A stretch of 64,000 nt of DNA from Conchocele bisecta. Its lineage: Eukaryota > Mollusca > Bivalvia > Lucinida > Thyasiridae. Location: contig CM055266.1 in the NCBI GenBank assembly GCA_029237695.1, positions 7,891,805 through 7,955,804 of the forward strand, written 5' to 3'. Shown piece after piece: positions 33,119 to 42,756 of the stretch. Positions within the stretch are counted from its first letter, which is position 1. Each line of letters opens with the position of its first letter. Both the position numbers and the translations under genes were made by a program. The notes beneath the pieces were generated by a model. It worked only from the letters and a program-made list of their open reading frames with translations. It searched no databases and was not told the origin of the DNA.

Positions 33119-36100
33119 TGGATAGAACTGTTTTACTCTGATGCAAAAAGTTGTGTAACAAATAATGGGTACTTATCAGATTTATTTTCAATAAATAGAG
33201 GTGTACGCCCGGGTTGTCCGTTATCCCAGTACCTCTCTATTATGGCCATTGAAATATTATCAAAGTCTATCATCAACGATCCAGATATAACTGGTATCAA
33301 AATCGGTGATATTGTGCTAAAAATACAATGTTTGCAGATGATGCAACTTTTATGACAGACGTTACGCAAAAATCCCTTGAAAAGTTAATATACATAATAG
33401 ATGAGTTCAGTAAGATTTCCGGCCTCAAACTTAACAGAAAAACATCTACAGTAATGACAGTAGGTGCTTTCAAATATACATATATCATATTCTGCCCCAA
33501 CACAAATTTTACTTGGACCTCACACAGTGCAAAAACCTTAGACATCACATTCCTGAACGATAGTAGTGCTACTCACGAGGATAACGTTTTACCAAAGCTA
33601 TTATTATTTGAACAGTGTATTGACTGATGGAAACGCAGAAAGTTAAGCTTGCTTGGAAACAATTCGGTTTGCAGTCCCAACATTGATATATCCATTGACA
33701 GTTTTACATGATCCACCAGAAAATATGATGAAACGAATTAGAACTAAGTTAAACGAAATACAATAATTCAATCTTATGAAAAAGGTGGACTAAATATGCT
33801 AGACATAGATAGTTATATAACTTCTGTAAGAGCTTCATGAGTGAAAATAATATGCAATTCTACCAAAATAGGGAAATGAAAAGCAATTTATAGAAAAATA
33901 TTGAAATATATGGTGGGATTTTTATCTTTGAATGCAACTTGAAACCAGAAGACATAAAATACATAAGTGAACACAACACGTTTTCAAATAATGTTTTGAA
34001 ATATTGTGCAAGTATAAACTATTCCCCTAAAACAGGCACAGAATGTAAAGAAATTATTTGGAATAACTCTAATATAAAACATCAAAACAAGCCTATATTT
34101 CATAGGAACTGGTATGATAAGGGCATTAAGTGCATTAAACATTTATACGATTATAGAATAAATACCTTTTTAAGATTCACTGATCATGCAGAAATGTTCA
34201 ATATAAGAAATGATGATTTTATGAAATATCGAAGTATATTAAATAGTCCGATGTGGAAGGATATAGTCAAAACAGAACACATCAGCGAGATACAACCTTC
34301 ATAAACACTTAAGTCAACATTACAGAAAAGCAAATGCGTTAATAAAATACTATACACGATGCAAACATACATACAAATGATGAAAGATATAAAAGTTGAG
34401 CAAAAATGGATACATGAATTTCCGGATACTAGCCTAAATTGGAAACAAATTTACACGTTACATATCAACTGTACTATAGCTTCCGTATTGCGTAATTTCC
34501 AATAGAAATACTTAATGAGAACTAGAACTATCACAGGAGTGATCATAATACCTCCACAAAGAGTTGGACTTACAAATAGCTTAACATTAAAAGAGTTTTA
34601 TAGGTTTGAATACAAATGTCATGATCATTATTTAATGGTCGCCTTAGAGATGTGACATTGACCTTTTACATGCGTACGTGGTCAATGAAAATGAGATAAT
34701 CTGAAAACATTTGAAAATTTATTCATCAGTTATAGAGGATCTTACACGAGTAATGGATTAATATTATTTTGATCAAAAACTCTGTGCCGAGTTTGTCAAG
34801 AACGCAATGAATCAATTTAATAAAAATAGAAAAAATTGCTAAGTTGAAAGGATGATATTTTTGTAAAAAAAATATTTGTTCGGCATGAAAAGTGTGTATA
34901 GTTTCAGATCAATCCACTGAACGGTTTCAGAGGAGTTGTGTACACAAACTATGCAGTTTATCTGTCTGCCGCCTGCAATAGGTTTGACCTTTGACCTTCA
35001 ACTGTGACCTTGACCATGGACGTAGGTGCGTGGTTTATTGATCGCGATACACCTTCTCATGCTGAGAAACATCTATGCCAAGGCATTTGATAATCCATGC
35101 ATCGGTGTAGAAGATATAGAGCGGAAGGGAATTTCAATATGTTTGACCTTTGACCTTCAACTGTGACCTTCACGTAGGTGCGTGGTTATTGATCGCGACA
35201 CACCTTCTCATGCTGAGAAACATTTGTGCCAAGGCATTTGATAATCCATGTATCGGTGTAGAAGATATAGAGCGGAAGGGAATTTCAATAGGTTTGACCT
35301 TTGACCTTGAACTGTGACCTTGACCTTGGACGTAGGTGCGTGGTTATTGATCGCGACACACCTTCTCTTGTTGAGAAACATTTGTGCCAAGGCATTTGAT
35401 AATCCATGCATCGGTGTAGAAGATATAGAGCGGAAGGGAATTTCAATAGGTTTGACCTTTGACCTTCAACTGTGACCTTGACATTGGACGTAGGTGAGTG
35501 GTTATTGAACTCGACACACCTCATGATGAGAAACATTTGTGCCAAGCCATTTGATAATCCATGCATAGGTGTAGAAGATATAGAGCGGAAGGGAATTTCA
35601 ATAGGTTTGACATTTGACCTTCAACTGTGACCTTGACCTTGGACGTAGGTGCGTGGTTATTGATCGCGACACACCTTCTCATCATGAGAAACATTTGTGC
35701 CAAGTCATTTGATAATCCATGCATCGGTGTAGAAGATATAGAGCGGAAGGGAATTTCCAACAGACCGACCGACAAGCTGACTCCTATATACCCCCTCAAA
35801 CTTTGTTTGTGGGGGTATAATTATTGGAACAAATAAATTACGTTATCGCTGTAACTTAATTAATAGCAGTTTGTGCGATTTTTGTTCTATGTATGTTGAA
35901 AGTATAAAACATTTGTTTTGGGAATGTCCCCATGTACAACATTTGTGGTCACAGTTGCGGACATATTTAATTGAAAATTTCCAAAGTATTTCTATAGGAA
36001 TAAATGACAAAGCACAACAAGCACACCAATTTAATTTTATAATAATATTAGCCAACTATTTAATTGTTAAAAGTAAATATGAAAATAACGATATAGCTTT

Positions 36101-36123
36101 CGGTCCATTTATAAATTATTAAA
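33119..36123 (+). pseudogene. L1/Tx1-like LINE ORF2 3' part, split by an insertion
   Basis: Starts within the reverse transcriptase: FSINRGVRPGCPLSQYLSIM (about 33185-33245), then FADDATFMTD (33331) and a thumb-like KISGLKLNRKTS. After a decayed stretch a 121-codon frame (33939-34304) and WKQIYTLHINC (about 34440) belong to the C-terminal region. The sequence is then interrupted at about 34640-35821 by a tandem-repeat element and resumes at about 35830 with the zinc-knuckle-like end LCDFCSMYVESIKHLFWEC (C-x2-C-x7-H-x4-C), which is characteristic of these LINEs. Many stops; inactive. The 5' part is absent. Confidence 0.85.
34640..35821 (+). mobile_element. Helentron/HINE-like element with 156-bp units
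   Basis: Inserted in the LINE. Five tandem units begin GTTTGACCTTTGACCTTCAAC at 34982, 35141, 35292, 35450 and 35605; each holds CACACCTTCTCATG, GCCAAGGCATTTGATAATCC and GATATAGAGCGGAAGGGAAT. A CGACCGAC stretch and a terminal hairpin (35787-35801 with 35805-35819, one mismatch, loop TTT) close the 3' end. The 5' boundary is uncertain. Minus-strand frames in it repeat the same peptide and are not genes. Confidence 0.75.
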
Positions 36124-36142
36124 TACATAGGATTTACATAGA

Positions 36143-36205
36143 ATATTGTTTTTGCATTGTTTATATAGCCGTAAAATTTGGGCAGCTTTCGTGAAACGGA
36201 CTATA
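36143..36205 (-). mobile_element. GTCTGTTTCACGAAA family, short end fragment
   Basis: AATATTGTTTTTGCATTGTT to CGTGAAACGGAC is the inverse of the beginning of the adjacent 567-bp element. It meets it head to head across ACTATAGT, forming an additional 120-bp palindrome. Confidence 0.75.
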
Positions 36206-36772
36206 GTCTGTTTCACGAAAGCTGCCCAAATTTTACGGCTCTATAGACAATTCAAAAACAATATTATTTTCGATAATATTAAATTAAAGGAAAATGTAAG
36301 AATGAGCCTTCTTTTTATTTCGTGAAATTCGGTCAAATATTGATTTTATTACGAAAAATTGATTTGTCTATGGGAATTTAACATGGGGGAAAAAGTGGTA
36401 AGGAAGTGTGGGAGGAGTCAAAAAACGATTTTTTTTGGAAATTGACTCCGAAACCTGACTAGATAGCTTGTGTATGATCTAACTAAGAAAGCAAAAGTTA
36501 AATTTTAAAAATCGATCCAGTATTTCTAAAATTCAAAAACATTTCCCCATGTTAAATCCCCATAGACATCTTCACGGCGGAGTGAAGATGTCTATGGGGA
36601 TTTAACATGGGGAAATTTTTTTTTCGCAATAAAATCAATATTTGGCCAAATTTCACGAAATAAAAAGAAGGCTCATTCTTCATTTTTCCTTTAATTTAAT
36701 ATTATCAAAATAAATCTTGTTTTTGAATTGTTTGTATAGCCGTAAAATTTGGGCAGCTTTCGTGAAACAGAC
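36206..36772. mobile_element. GTCTGTTTCACGAAA foldback element, full 567-bp palindrome
   Basis: Outer arms of about 155 bp run GTCTGTTTCACGAAAGCTGC through AAGAATGAGCCTTCTTTTTA and TCGTGAAATTCGGTCAAATA; the right arm is the inverse. The centre has a perfect 35-bp inverted repeat (36541-36575 and 36582-36616) with a 6-base spacer. Between the left arm and centre lies unpaired sequence (about 36380-36540). Single arms occur at 10064, 28762 and 29022, with a diverged one at 44262. No coding capacity. Confidence 0.85.
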
Positions 36773-36779
36773 AGTACAT

Positions 36780-37114
36780 GTAGTAATAAACAATTATTTC
36801 AGGAAGATTGGTATAATGTAAGGTTCGACAATGTCCAGCCGTGGGTAAACGTTTCCCGTGGCACGAGGGAACAGTATGAACCGCAAGGCCGTAGGCCGCG
36901 GGTTCAAACAGTTCCCGAGTTTCACGACATTGTCGAACGTTATTGTTACATTTCCGTTGGAAATATCATTCAATTTAGGCATACATGCAGTACTTTCGGT
37001 ACTTTGATAATCTGCTCCATTTAAACAGCTGATTCACTGCATTGCGTAGGTGTTGGCTTAGCCCCGGAATGAGCATTGTCTACAGCCATAGTCAAATAGC
37101 ACACGCTGTACGTT
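36780..37114. repeat. Anchor A' of an inverted duplication
   Basis: Reverse complement of 1-470, including the nested hairpin (GGGAACAGTATGAACC...GGTTCAAACAGTTCCC). The 5' boundary abuts the 567-bp foldback, which appears to have inserted next to CTACATG. Confidence 0.75.
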
Positions 37115-37720
37115 TGAACACGGCTTTGAGCGGTGTCGAACAACGGCAGTCATGTAATAATATTAATTTGATTACGAGAGTTGGAGGAACTGGAAGTGGA
37201 GTTAATTGAAAGGCAAATTCTACTCAGACAATTGACAAGAAATCATGATTAAATAAGCAAATAAGCAGCATACATGCAGCTTGGACATGATCTAACGAAG
37301 AAAACAACAGTCGTTAAATTGTGAAAATCAGTCCACCATTCCCAAAATTATAATAAAAATATGTTTTAATATTGTTTCCATGATAAATCTTCATCCATAT
37401 TAATTTTCCATTGAGAATTGTTTAATTTCTAATAATTCAGCATTGGATAAAAATCTTCTTAAACAACGTAATACATGCAGTACATGTTTATATAAGGTTA
37501 CGTGAAACATACACTAACTATTGTGACAGTCATGGCTACGTACATGTCTCTATATTACATATTTTACAGTAAAAGTAGTATAACTATATCTTCTCTACCA
37601 TACTACAGTGTATCTACCATCATGTCACTTCACACACCAATTACACCCCGATTTGTATTAAAGCGCCTTACACTGCGGAATTAAATTGTGTTGGCTGCTG
37701 TTTATTTTCTATTTCCATTT
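37115..37720. other. No recognised feature
   Basis: AT-rich. Short frames have no recognisable domain. Confidence 0.35.
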
Positions 37721-37727
37721 TTTTATC

Positions 37728-37812
37728 ATAAAAAAACATGCTTTGACTGCACTTTAGAATAACTTCCAATGGAAATGATTCTAAAGTACTGTCAAACCAT
37801 GTTTTTATTGAG
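37728..37812. ncRNA. AAACATG hairpin, copy 2 (hairpin element or pre-miRNA-like)
   Basis: AAACATGCTTTGACTGCACT and its partner ACTGTCAAACCATGTTT pair over about 34 bp with few mismatches, with turn CTTCCAATGGAAATG. Related to 22184-22262. RNA expression cannot be judged from sequence. Confidence 0.35.
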
Positions 37813-38060
37813 AAAAAAAAGGCAAACTATTAAGCAACTGCAGACTACACTTTTAGTTCCCAACATTATAATGGTTAAAAGGCACGAAATAAATATTGTC
37901 GTCTGATGATTTTCAAAATTCTTCTATTTCGTAATAAAACATGTTTTTGCAGCATGCGGTAATTGTCTCCAATAGAACGAATATCGTCATCTGACAAATG
38001 CTGTTTGATGTTTGTTGTTCAGAAACCAGAGAAGATAAAAACTAAAGAGCGGACGATACT

Positions 38061-38066
38061 TTTATT
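38061..38066 (-). terminator. Candidate polyadenylation signal of the claudin-like gene
   Basis: TTTATT on the plus strand gives AATAAA on the minus strand, about 228 bases after the TAA stop. A plausible but common word. Confidence 0.3.
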
Positions 38067-38087
38067 TCAGCACCGTACTTGTCAACC

Positions 38088-38290
38088 CTTTCAACATTAC
38101 ATACCTCTTTAATAGTGTAGGCAAACGGTTTGGATCCAGATGAGCTGGCTCAAACGATCAGGATCTGCACTTTTGCAAGTAATTTCCATATGTTTTAGGA
38201 AAAGAACACCACCTTATAAATATATACTGGTGTGAAAATAATGTTCTGACAATTGGATTGGTCCTTAAATTAACATGACACATTCCATTC
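38088..38290 (-). mobile_element. TTAACCCTTT MITE, diverged inverted copy
   Basis: Has CAACCCTTTCAAC, GATGAGCTGGCTC, GATCAGGATCTGCACTTTTG and, towards the end, GACAATTGGATTGGTCC, the inverse layout of 24409-24655. Lies directly downstream of the claudin-like stop codon and may form its 3' UTR. Confidence 0.5.
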
Positions 38291-38293
38291 CAG

Positions 38294-40679
38294 TTAGTTG
38301 CTACGACTGGCAATGACCAACAACACCCCTCCCACTATTCCCACAATAAAGACCCCAATAGCGAGGCCGAAGCCGGTGTAACGTGAGCCCCTTAAGTCCG
38401 TGAAAACCTTCAGCCTAGTCATAGCGGCTTAAAGGGCTCACGCTGGGAGGGGGGGGGGGGGGGGGACCCGTGGAAACCAATTTGTTGGTATATACACAAT
38501 ATGAATGGTAACGATGATATTACGCAATATGCACACCGCGTACCGTAGTTCTTCTACCAAATGGCGTATATTTATATGAATGTGCCGATATGTAACCGAC
38601 CGTGAGAAGTTGAAGCCTGTCTGTAAACTAATCTATAATCGGTGGCTTTGCAAACCCCTTTGTTGGTATATACCCAATGTGCCTATTAATAATGATATTA
38701 TGCAATATGTTCCAATATAAGGCAAAACAACGTGAAATATATTGGACTGATTTCAATTTTCACGGCGGGGACAAAAGCACCCGGCCATGAGAAGTTTCAG
38801 CCTGTCCGTAAACTTGATATATAGAGAACACATCGGTAGTTTTTCATTTTTCACAACCCTTTGTTGGTATATACCCAATGTGCCTATTAATAATGATATT
38901 ATGCAATACGTTCCAATATAAGGCAAAGAAAACGTGAAATATATGTGACTGATTCAATTTTCACGGCGGGGACAAAAGCACCCGGCCATGAGAAGTTTCA
39001 GCCTGTCCGTAAACTTGATATATAGAGTACACATCGGTAGTTTTTCCCAACCCTTTGTTCGTATATACCCAATGTGCCTATTAATAATGATATTATGCAA
39101 TACGTTCCAATATAAGGCCAAAAAAACGTGAAATATATGGGACTGAACCCAGGGCAACGCCAGCAAGAATTGTGTCCTTCTTCTCCGCAGCAAAAATAAT
39201 GGCGCCCACCAGCGACAAGGCGGCTGCAATGAGAAATCGAAGTGGTCGTGACTGGCGAAATGGGGCTTATGGGATTTGTGACCAGTGTAGCCTCTGATCA
39301 CATAGCACACACATGTGGCATGATAACGATACACATGTATATTGCTTGTTAGAAGAGCGACGGGTGTTTCATTGATGTAATGGCGAACAGTGCAGATACA
39401 GACCAGACTGTGCGGATGCCTCCAGTCACAGTATGAACTTAGTCCAGCCTGGAGAGAAAATTCCCACACAGAAATGTGTATATTCGTGACCAATGTTCGC
39501 TTGTTAAGCCGAGTTCACACATACAAACCAACCCCTCAAGAATTCGTCTCTTGTGATTCAGAAAGATGACTGAACCAGTGACCCGTTTCACTAAATTTCA
39601 TACAATTATGAAGTTCGTATGTGCAAAACTAACATGTAGAAAAACATTTGACAACTAGTGTTTGCAAATAATTAGGGGATGAAATCTCACGCTTTGAAGT
39701 AGTTTTCAAAATACTACAACCGCAGTCTCTCCGCGAGTGTATAACGTAACGTACATTCATAACAATCTTCGTACGAAAATATTTGGTGAGAATTCTTCTA
39801 CGTTCAATTTAGAATTCTAAACTTTGTCAAATATTCATAAATATGATTGGGTAATGCAATTATGATGTTTTTATTAATATCCCTACTGTATACTAATGAA
39901 AGAAAGACATGTTTCGTATTTACGTACATACTCGCCTGTTATAATCTTACCCAGATCATCAACGTTTCTGAAGATCTGTTTGATAATGCCAAACCAAGCA
40001 ATTTGATTGTCTGAGCCTGAGCTGTAGCACAGCTCAGGCTCAGACAACCAATCTGCTTCACGTCAAACAGAGTATTCAACTACAGAGGAACCTCTCTAAA
40101 CCGGACACCAAGAAAATACATCAGATTTTATTTTTTATGTGTTTCTTGGTCATTTATCTCAGGTGATAATGTCTGTTCATGATCGCATTGCACCCACCTT
40201 TGGCTCAGAATGATCAAATGCCTGATTTACAGTGAAACATATCTAAGCCGGACACACTCTGGACCTCCCAGGGTGTCCGGTTTAGAGGTTTCATTGTATT
40301 TTGAAATAAAAGAAATTGCAAATATTTACAAGATTATCGCATGGGGTAGTGTATCGATCGACTTACCTGCAATAAAGGCCAATACCGCGGCAACTATTCC
40401 AAGTTTCGGCTGTGTCTTCAAGATGAATGCATATACAGCCGCGCATGCGTTACTCGCTACAAACGCCAGTATGCTGATAATCATTATGGCACTTGTCGCT
40501 TCCATCCAGCTGGGCACGTCTGAATATGCGACACAAAAATCTACGGCGTCGCTACAAATTTTCCATAGACCTGCGTTGCCGCTATCATTGTCCACCCAGC
40601 TCGGTATAGCGGTTGCAATGATGCATAGAATGGTGGACACAGCGACGACTCCAAGCCCGACCAGCAGAAGGTTGTTCAT
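38294..40679 (-). CDS. Claudin/PMP22-type four-membrane-segment protein, three exons
   Basis: Exon 1 spans 40367-40679: ATG at 40679, 104 codons plus one base, ending at a textbook donor CAG|GTAAGT. The protein has a first membrane segment (about residues 4-26) and an outer loop with the claudin signature W28, G37-L38-W39, C42 and C49. A second membrane segment spans about 62-85 and a third starts at about 93. Exon 2 (about 39149-39223) follows acceptor TCATTGCAG and continues the third segment with ALSLVGAIIFAAEKD. Exon 3 (about 38427 or 38407 down to 38294) encodes RYTGFGLAIGVFIVGIVGG, the fourth segment, then a short tail and TAA. Total length is about 168-173 residues, normal for the family. 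Family members seal cell contacts or shape membranes; the specific role is unknown. The upstream ATG at 40784 lies in MITE-derived sequence, so 40679 is preferred. The exact exon 2/3 junction is uncertain. Confidence 0.85.
38460..39145. repeat. Intronic tandem repeat, about 180-200 bp units
   Basis: TTTGTTGGTATATACCCAAT starts units near 38481, 38660, 38861 and 39054 (last as TTTGTTCG). Each holds GATATTATGCAATA, CGTGAAATATAT, CACGGCGGGGACAAAAGCAC and AAGTTTCAGCCTGTCCG. The two central units are nearly identical. The array fills the second intron of the claudin-like gene and its last unit runs up to the edge of exon 2. A poly-G run (38449-38465) serves as a poly-pyrimidine tract on the gene strand. 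Confidence 0.85.
39245..39430 (+). mobile_element. MITE, TGACTGGAG family, intronic copy
   Basis: TGACTGGCGAAATGGGGCTT through GTGACCAGTGTAGCCTCTGA, the GACGGGTGTTTCATTGATG marker and GTGCAGATACAGACCAGAC. The right terminus is disturbed (TCCAGTCACAG). Lies 20 bp from exon 2 in the first intron of the claudin-like gene. Confidence 0.75.
40004..40066. repeat. TTGTCTGAGC hairpin, copy 2
   Basis: GATTGTCTGAGCCTGAGCTG and CAGCTCAGGCTCAGACAA pair almost perfectly around TAGCA, with AAGCAA and CTGCTT outside. Same family as 10671-10736. Confidence 0.8.
40081..40301. mobile_element. Tigger/pogo-like MITE
   Basis: Left ACAGAGGAACCTCTCTAAAC and right, inverted, ACAATGAAACCTCTAAACCG. An extra internal terminus ACAGTGAAACATATCTAAG starts at 40230, forming a terminal palindrome like that at 16539. 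Lies in the first intron of the claudin-like gene. Confidence 0.7.
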
Positions 40680-40713
40680 CGTGAATTGAATCTGAAATGC
40701 GGCTTTGACCGGT

Positions 40714-40866
40714 GACATGGGACTTACATGTATGGGATATGTGTCCAGTCTAGCTCCTGATGTAAGATGACACTCATGTAGCATGATAATAATCTATATT
40801 GCTTGTTAGAAACATGTTGGATGTTTCATTGGTGGAATGGCGAAAAATGCAGCTCCTGATCAGGCG
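40714..40866 (+). mobile_element. MITE, TGACTGGAG family, promoter-proximal fragment
   Basis: GTGACATGGGACTTACATG, GTCCAGTCTAGCTCCTGATG, ATATTGCTTGTTAGAAACATG and GATGTTTCATTGGTGGAATG are family landmarks. It lies immediately upstream of the claudin-like start codon on the minus strand, so the 5' UTR or promoter contains transposon sequence. Confidence 0.7.
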
Positions 40867-41680
40867 GAGGCCATTCCCAAAACAGATTTGTATTGTTTTC
40901 CTGAGCCATGGCACATAAATCACACAAATTAGAGCTGACAATATTACATTTGGATGTGTTGCGACAATTTTAATTAGAAATTTATACTGGAAATGAACTC
41001 ATTGTGCTTGTATAATAATGTGTAATTACCATCTTCCAATTTATATGTTTATCTACGAAGTCTGTATTCCATTTATATCTAGCTTTATAAACGACATTCG
41101 TTTGATTATTACATTCGTTGGTAGATTGTATTCTTTCTAATAATGGTGTGTTTGTGATTACTGCGTTTATTTCTTCATTCCCATTTTTGCGTGATGCTTG
41201 TAACTACTTGGAAATATTTTAAATAGTCGTTATTAGATATCATATATCTGTCTTACATGTGTGAAATCAAAAAATGCTTCACTTTAATATAGTCATATTG
41301 TAACGTCCCTCCGTTGCGTCCGCCTTCAAGAATACGGGGTAAATCATAGTTTCCTGTTCACGCAGGGGCTTGGTAGCGGGCCCTCGTGAATCGGGATATG
41401 AAAATTGGAATAACTAGCTACTTGGCAATGAAATAACTACAATAGCGAATTCAGTATTAATACCTGATATTTTGCTAAGACATAAAACACAATATTATGC
41501 AACACCTACAACTGTATGAGGGTGACAATTCATGGTAACACTAATGGTACCGGGATGATACACATGACTATGTAAATCAACAGTTAGTATTCGTAGTACA
41601 TGTATGCGAGTCGAAACTAACTAACATAGGCGACTATGGGAGCGACTGAACACGAGCAGCTCTTTTCTAAAGCGTACACG
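40867..41680. other. No recognised feature
   Basis: AT-rich sequence upstream of the claudin-like gene. TGTAACGTCCC at 41299 could be an LTR start but no matching end was found. Confidence 0.35.
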
Positions 41681-41689
41681 CTCATACCT

Positions 41690-42080
41690 AGACGGGAATC
41701 GCGGGGCGGGGGTGGGGAATAATGCTGGGTGGGGGAGTCACACAGCGGGAAGCACGTAGCTGGGATTTGGACTAATGCTGGGTGGGGGAATCACACAGCG
41801 GGAATCACGAAGCTTGGGTGGGGAAGTCATACAGTGGAAATCACGCAGCTTGGGTGGGAATAATAATACTGGGTGGGGGGAATCACACAGCGGGAATCTC
41901 GAAGCTGGGGTTGGGAAATAAGCTGGGTGTGGGAGTCACACAGGCGGGGGTCAGGAAGCTGGGGTGGAAATCATGACACTAGCTGAATGAGGGGCACACA
42001 ACAGCTAGGACGCATGACAATGGAGTGGGGTTCACCTAACAGGGGTGGGAGGGGAGTCACACAGCAGGGGGTCACGAAAC
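41690..42080 (+). repeat. G-rich minisatellite
   Basis: Degenerate units of roughly 35-40 bp such as GCTGGGTGGGGGAATCACAC and AGCGGGAATCACGAAGCT. Runs of three or more Gs recur throughout, so the plus strand could form G-quadruplexes. The 64-codon frame at 41782 is a by-product. Confidence 0.8.
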
Positions 42081-42339
42081 TTGAGTCGGGAATCGTATGT
42101 CAATGGGAACAAAGTGGGTGGGGTCATGAGATATTGGCATTATCATAGTTCCAGCCAATATGAATAATCAATAATGTCATATCATCACATATAACGACTA
42201 ACGGACCATTGGCAACATCGTCGGTGATTAATGGTTAAGGAGGAGAATATTTGGGCCTTGGGAGTTCAGAGAGGCGAGTTGCGTCTCGAATTGCGTCTCT
42301 CGGGACAAAGTCGACAACTGACATATTTCACTCCTATTT

Positions 42340-42743
42340 ATAGCCTTCGGTCCGGACGTTGTCCGTAGATGCAGCCCTTTGATTGGCTCGTAGAGACTCC
42401 GAGGACAACATTAGGACAATGAGGACCATATTTGGATTCCGCGGACAAAATGTGAAAGTTGTCCCTGATTCCGCACAGTGGATTGGTTGGAATGTGTAAT
42501 CGGATACTAGGACTTTCCAATTTTGACGAAATGTGAAAGTTGTCCCGCATCGTTGATTGGTCGGAGAGGTTTGGCGGAAATTACCGAGCTTAAGCAGGTT
42601 TACGCAGTATCAAATGGCGGCCGTGTTCAACACACACCGGAAATGTCGACAAACTATTGTGAATTGTAACTAACTAAACAAGTTTCCTTGTGTATGAAAA
42701 CGACGATCATAAACTATTAACAGTTGTGAACATCCAGATATGC
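42340..42743 (+). promoter_or_regulatory. Candidate TATA-less promoter with three inverted CCAAT boxes
   Basis: GATTGG occurs at about 42370, 42481 and 42554, that is, three CCAAT boxes in reverse orientation. GTGAAAGTTGTCCC occurs twice (about 42452 and 42532). AATGGCGGCC (a YY1-like word) and ACCGGAAATG (an ETS-like word) lie at about 42613 and 42636. Such a cluster just before an ATG plus splice donor is typical of broadly expressed animal genes; functional use is inference. Confidence 0.4.
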
Positions 42744-42756
42744 ATGGCAGATCGTG
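42744..42756 (+). CDS. Possible very short first coding exon
   Basis: ATGGCAGATCGTG followed by GTAAGT gives Met-Ala-Asp-Arg and one extra base before a consensus donor. Read without splicing, the same frame continues 34 codons to a TAG, which is not informative. No downstream exon was recognised in the window; the gene may extend past many repeats or outside it. The product is unknown. Confidence 0.3.

Noticed and set aside
35208..35799. Repeated minus-strand frames containing HGLSNALAQMF
   Set aside because: By-products of the 156-bp tandem units of the element in the LINE.
38954..39493. 179-codon minus-strand frame taken as a single gene
   Set aside because: Only its middle (about 39149-39223) is coding, as exon 2 of the claudin-like gene; the rest is MITE and tandem repeat.
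40210..40689. 159-codon plus-strand frame
   Set aside because: It is antisense to exon 1 of the claudin-like gene, whose minus-strand frame has the family signature and a correct splice donor.
41299..42600. Second LTR candidate starting TGTAACGTCCC
   Set aside because: No matching CA end or target duplication found; the interior is a minisatellite and a promoter-like segment.
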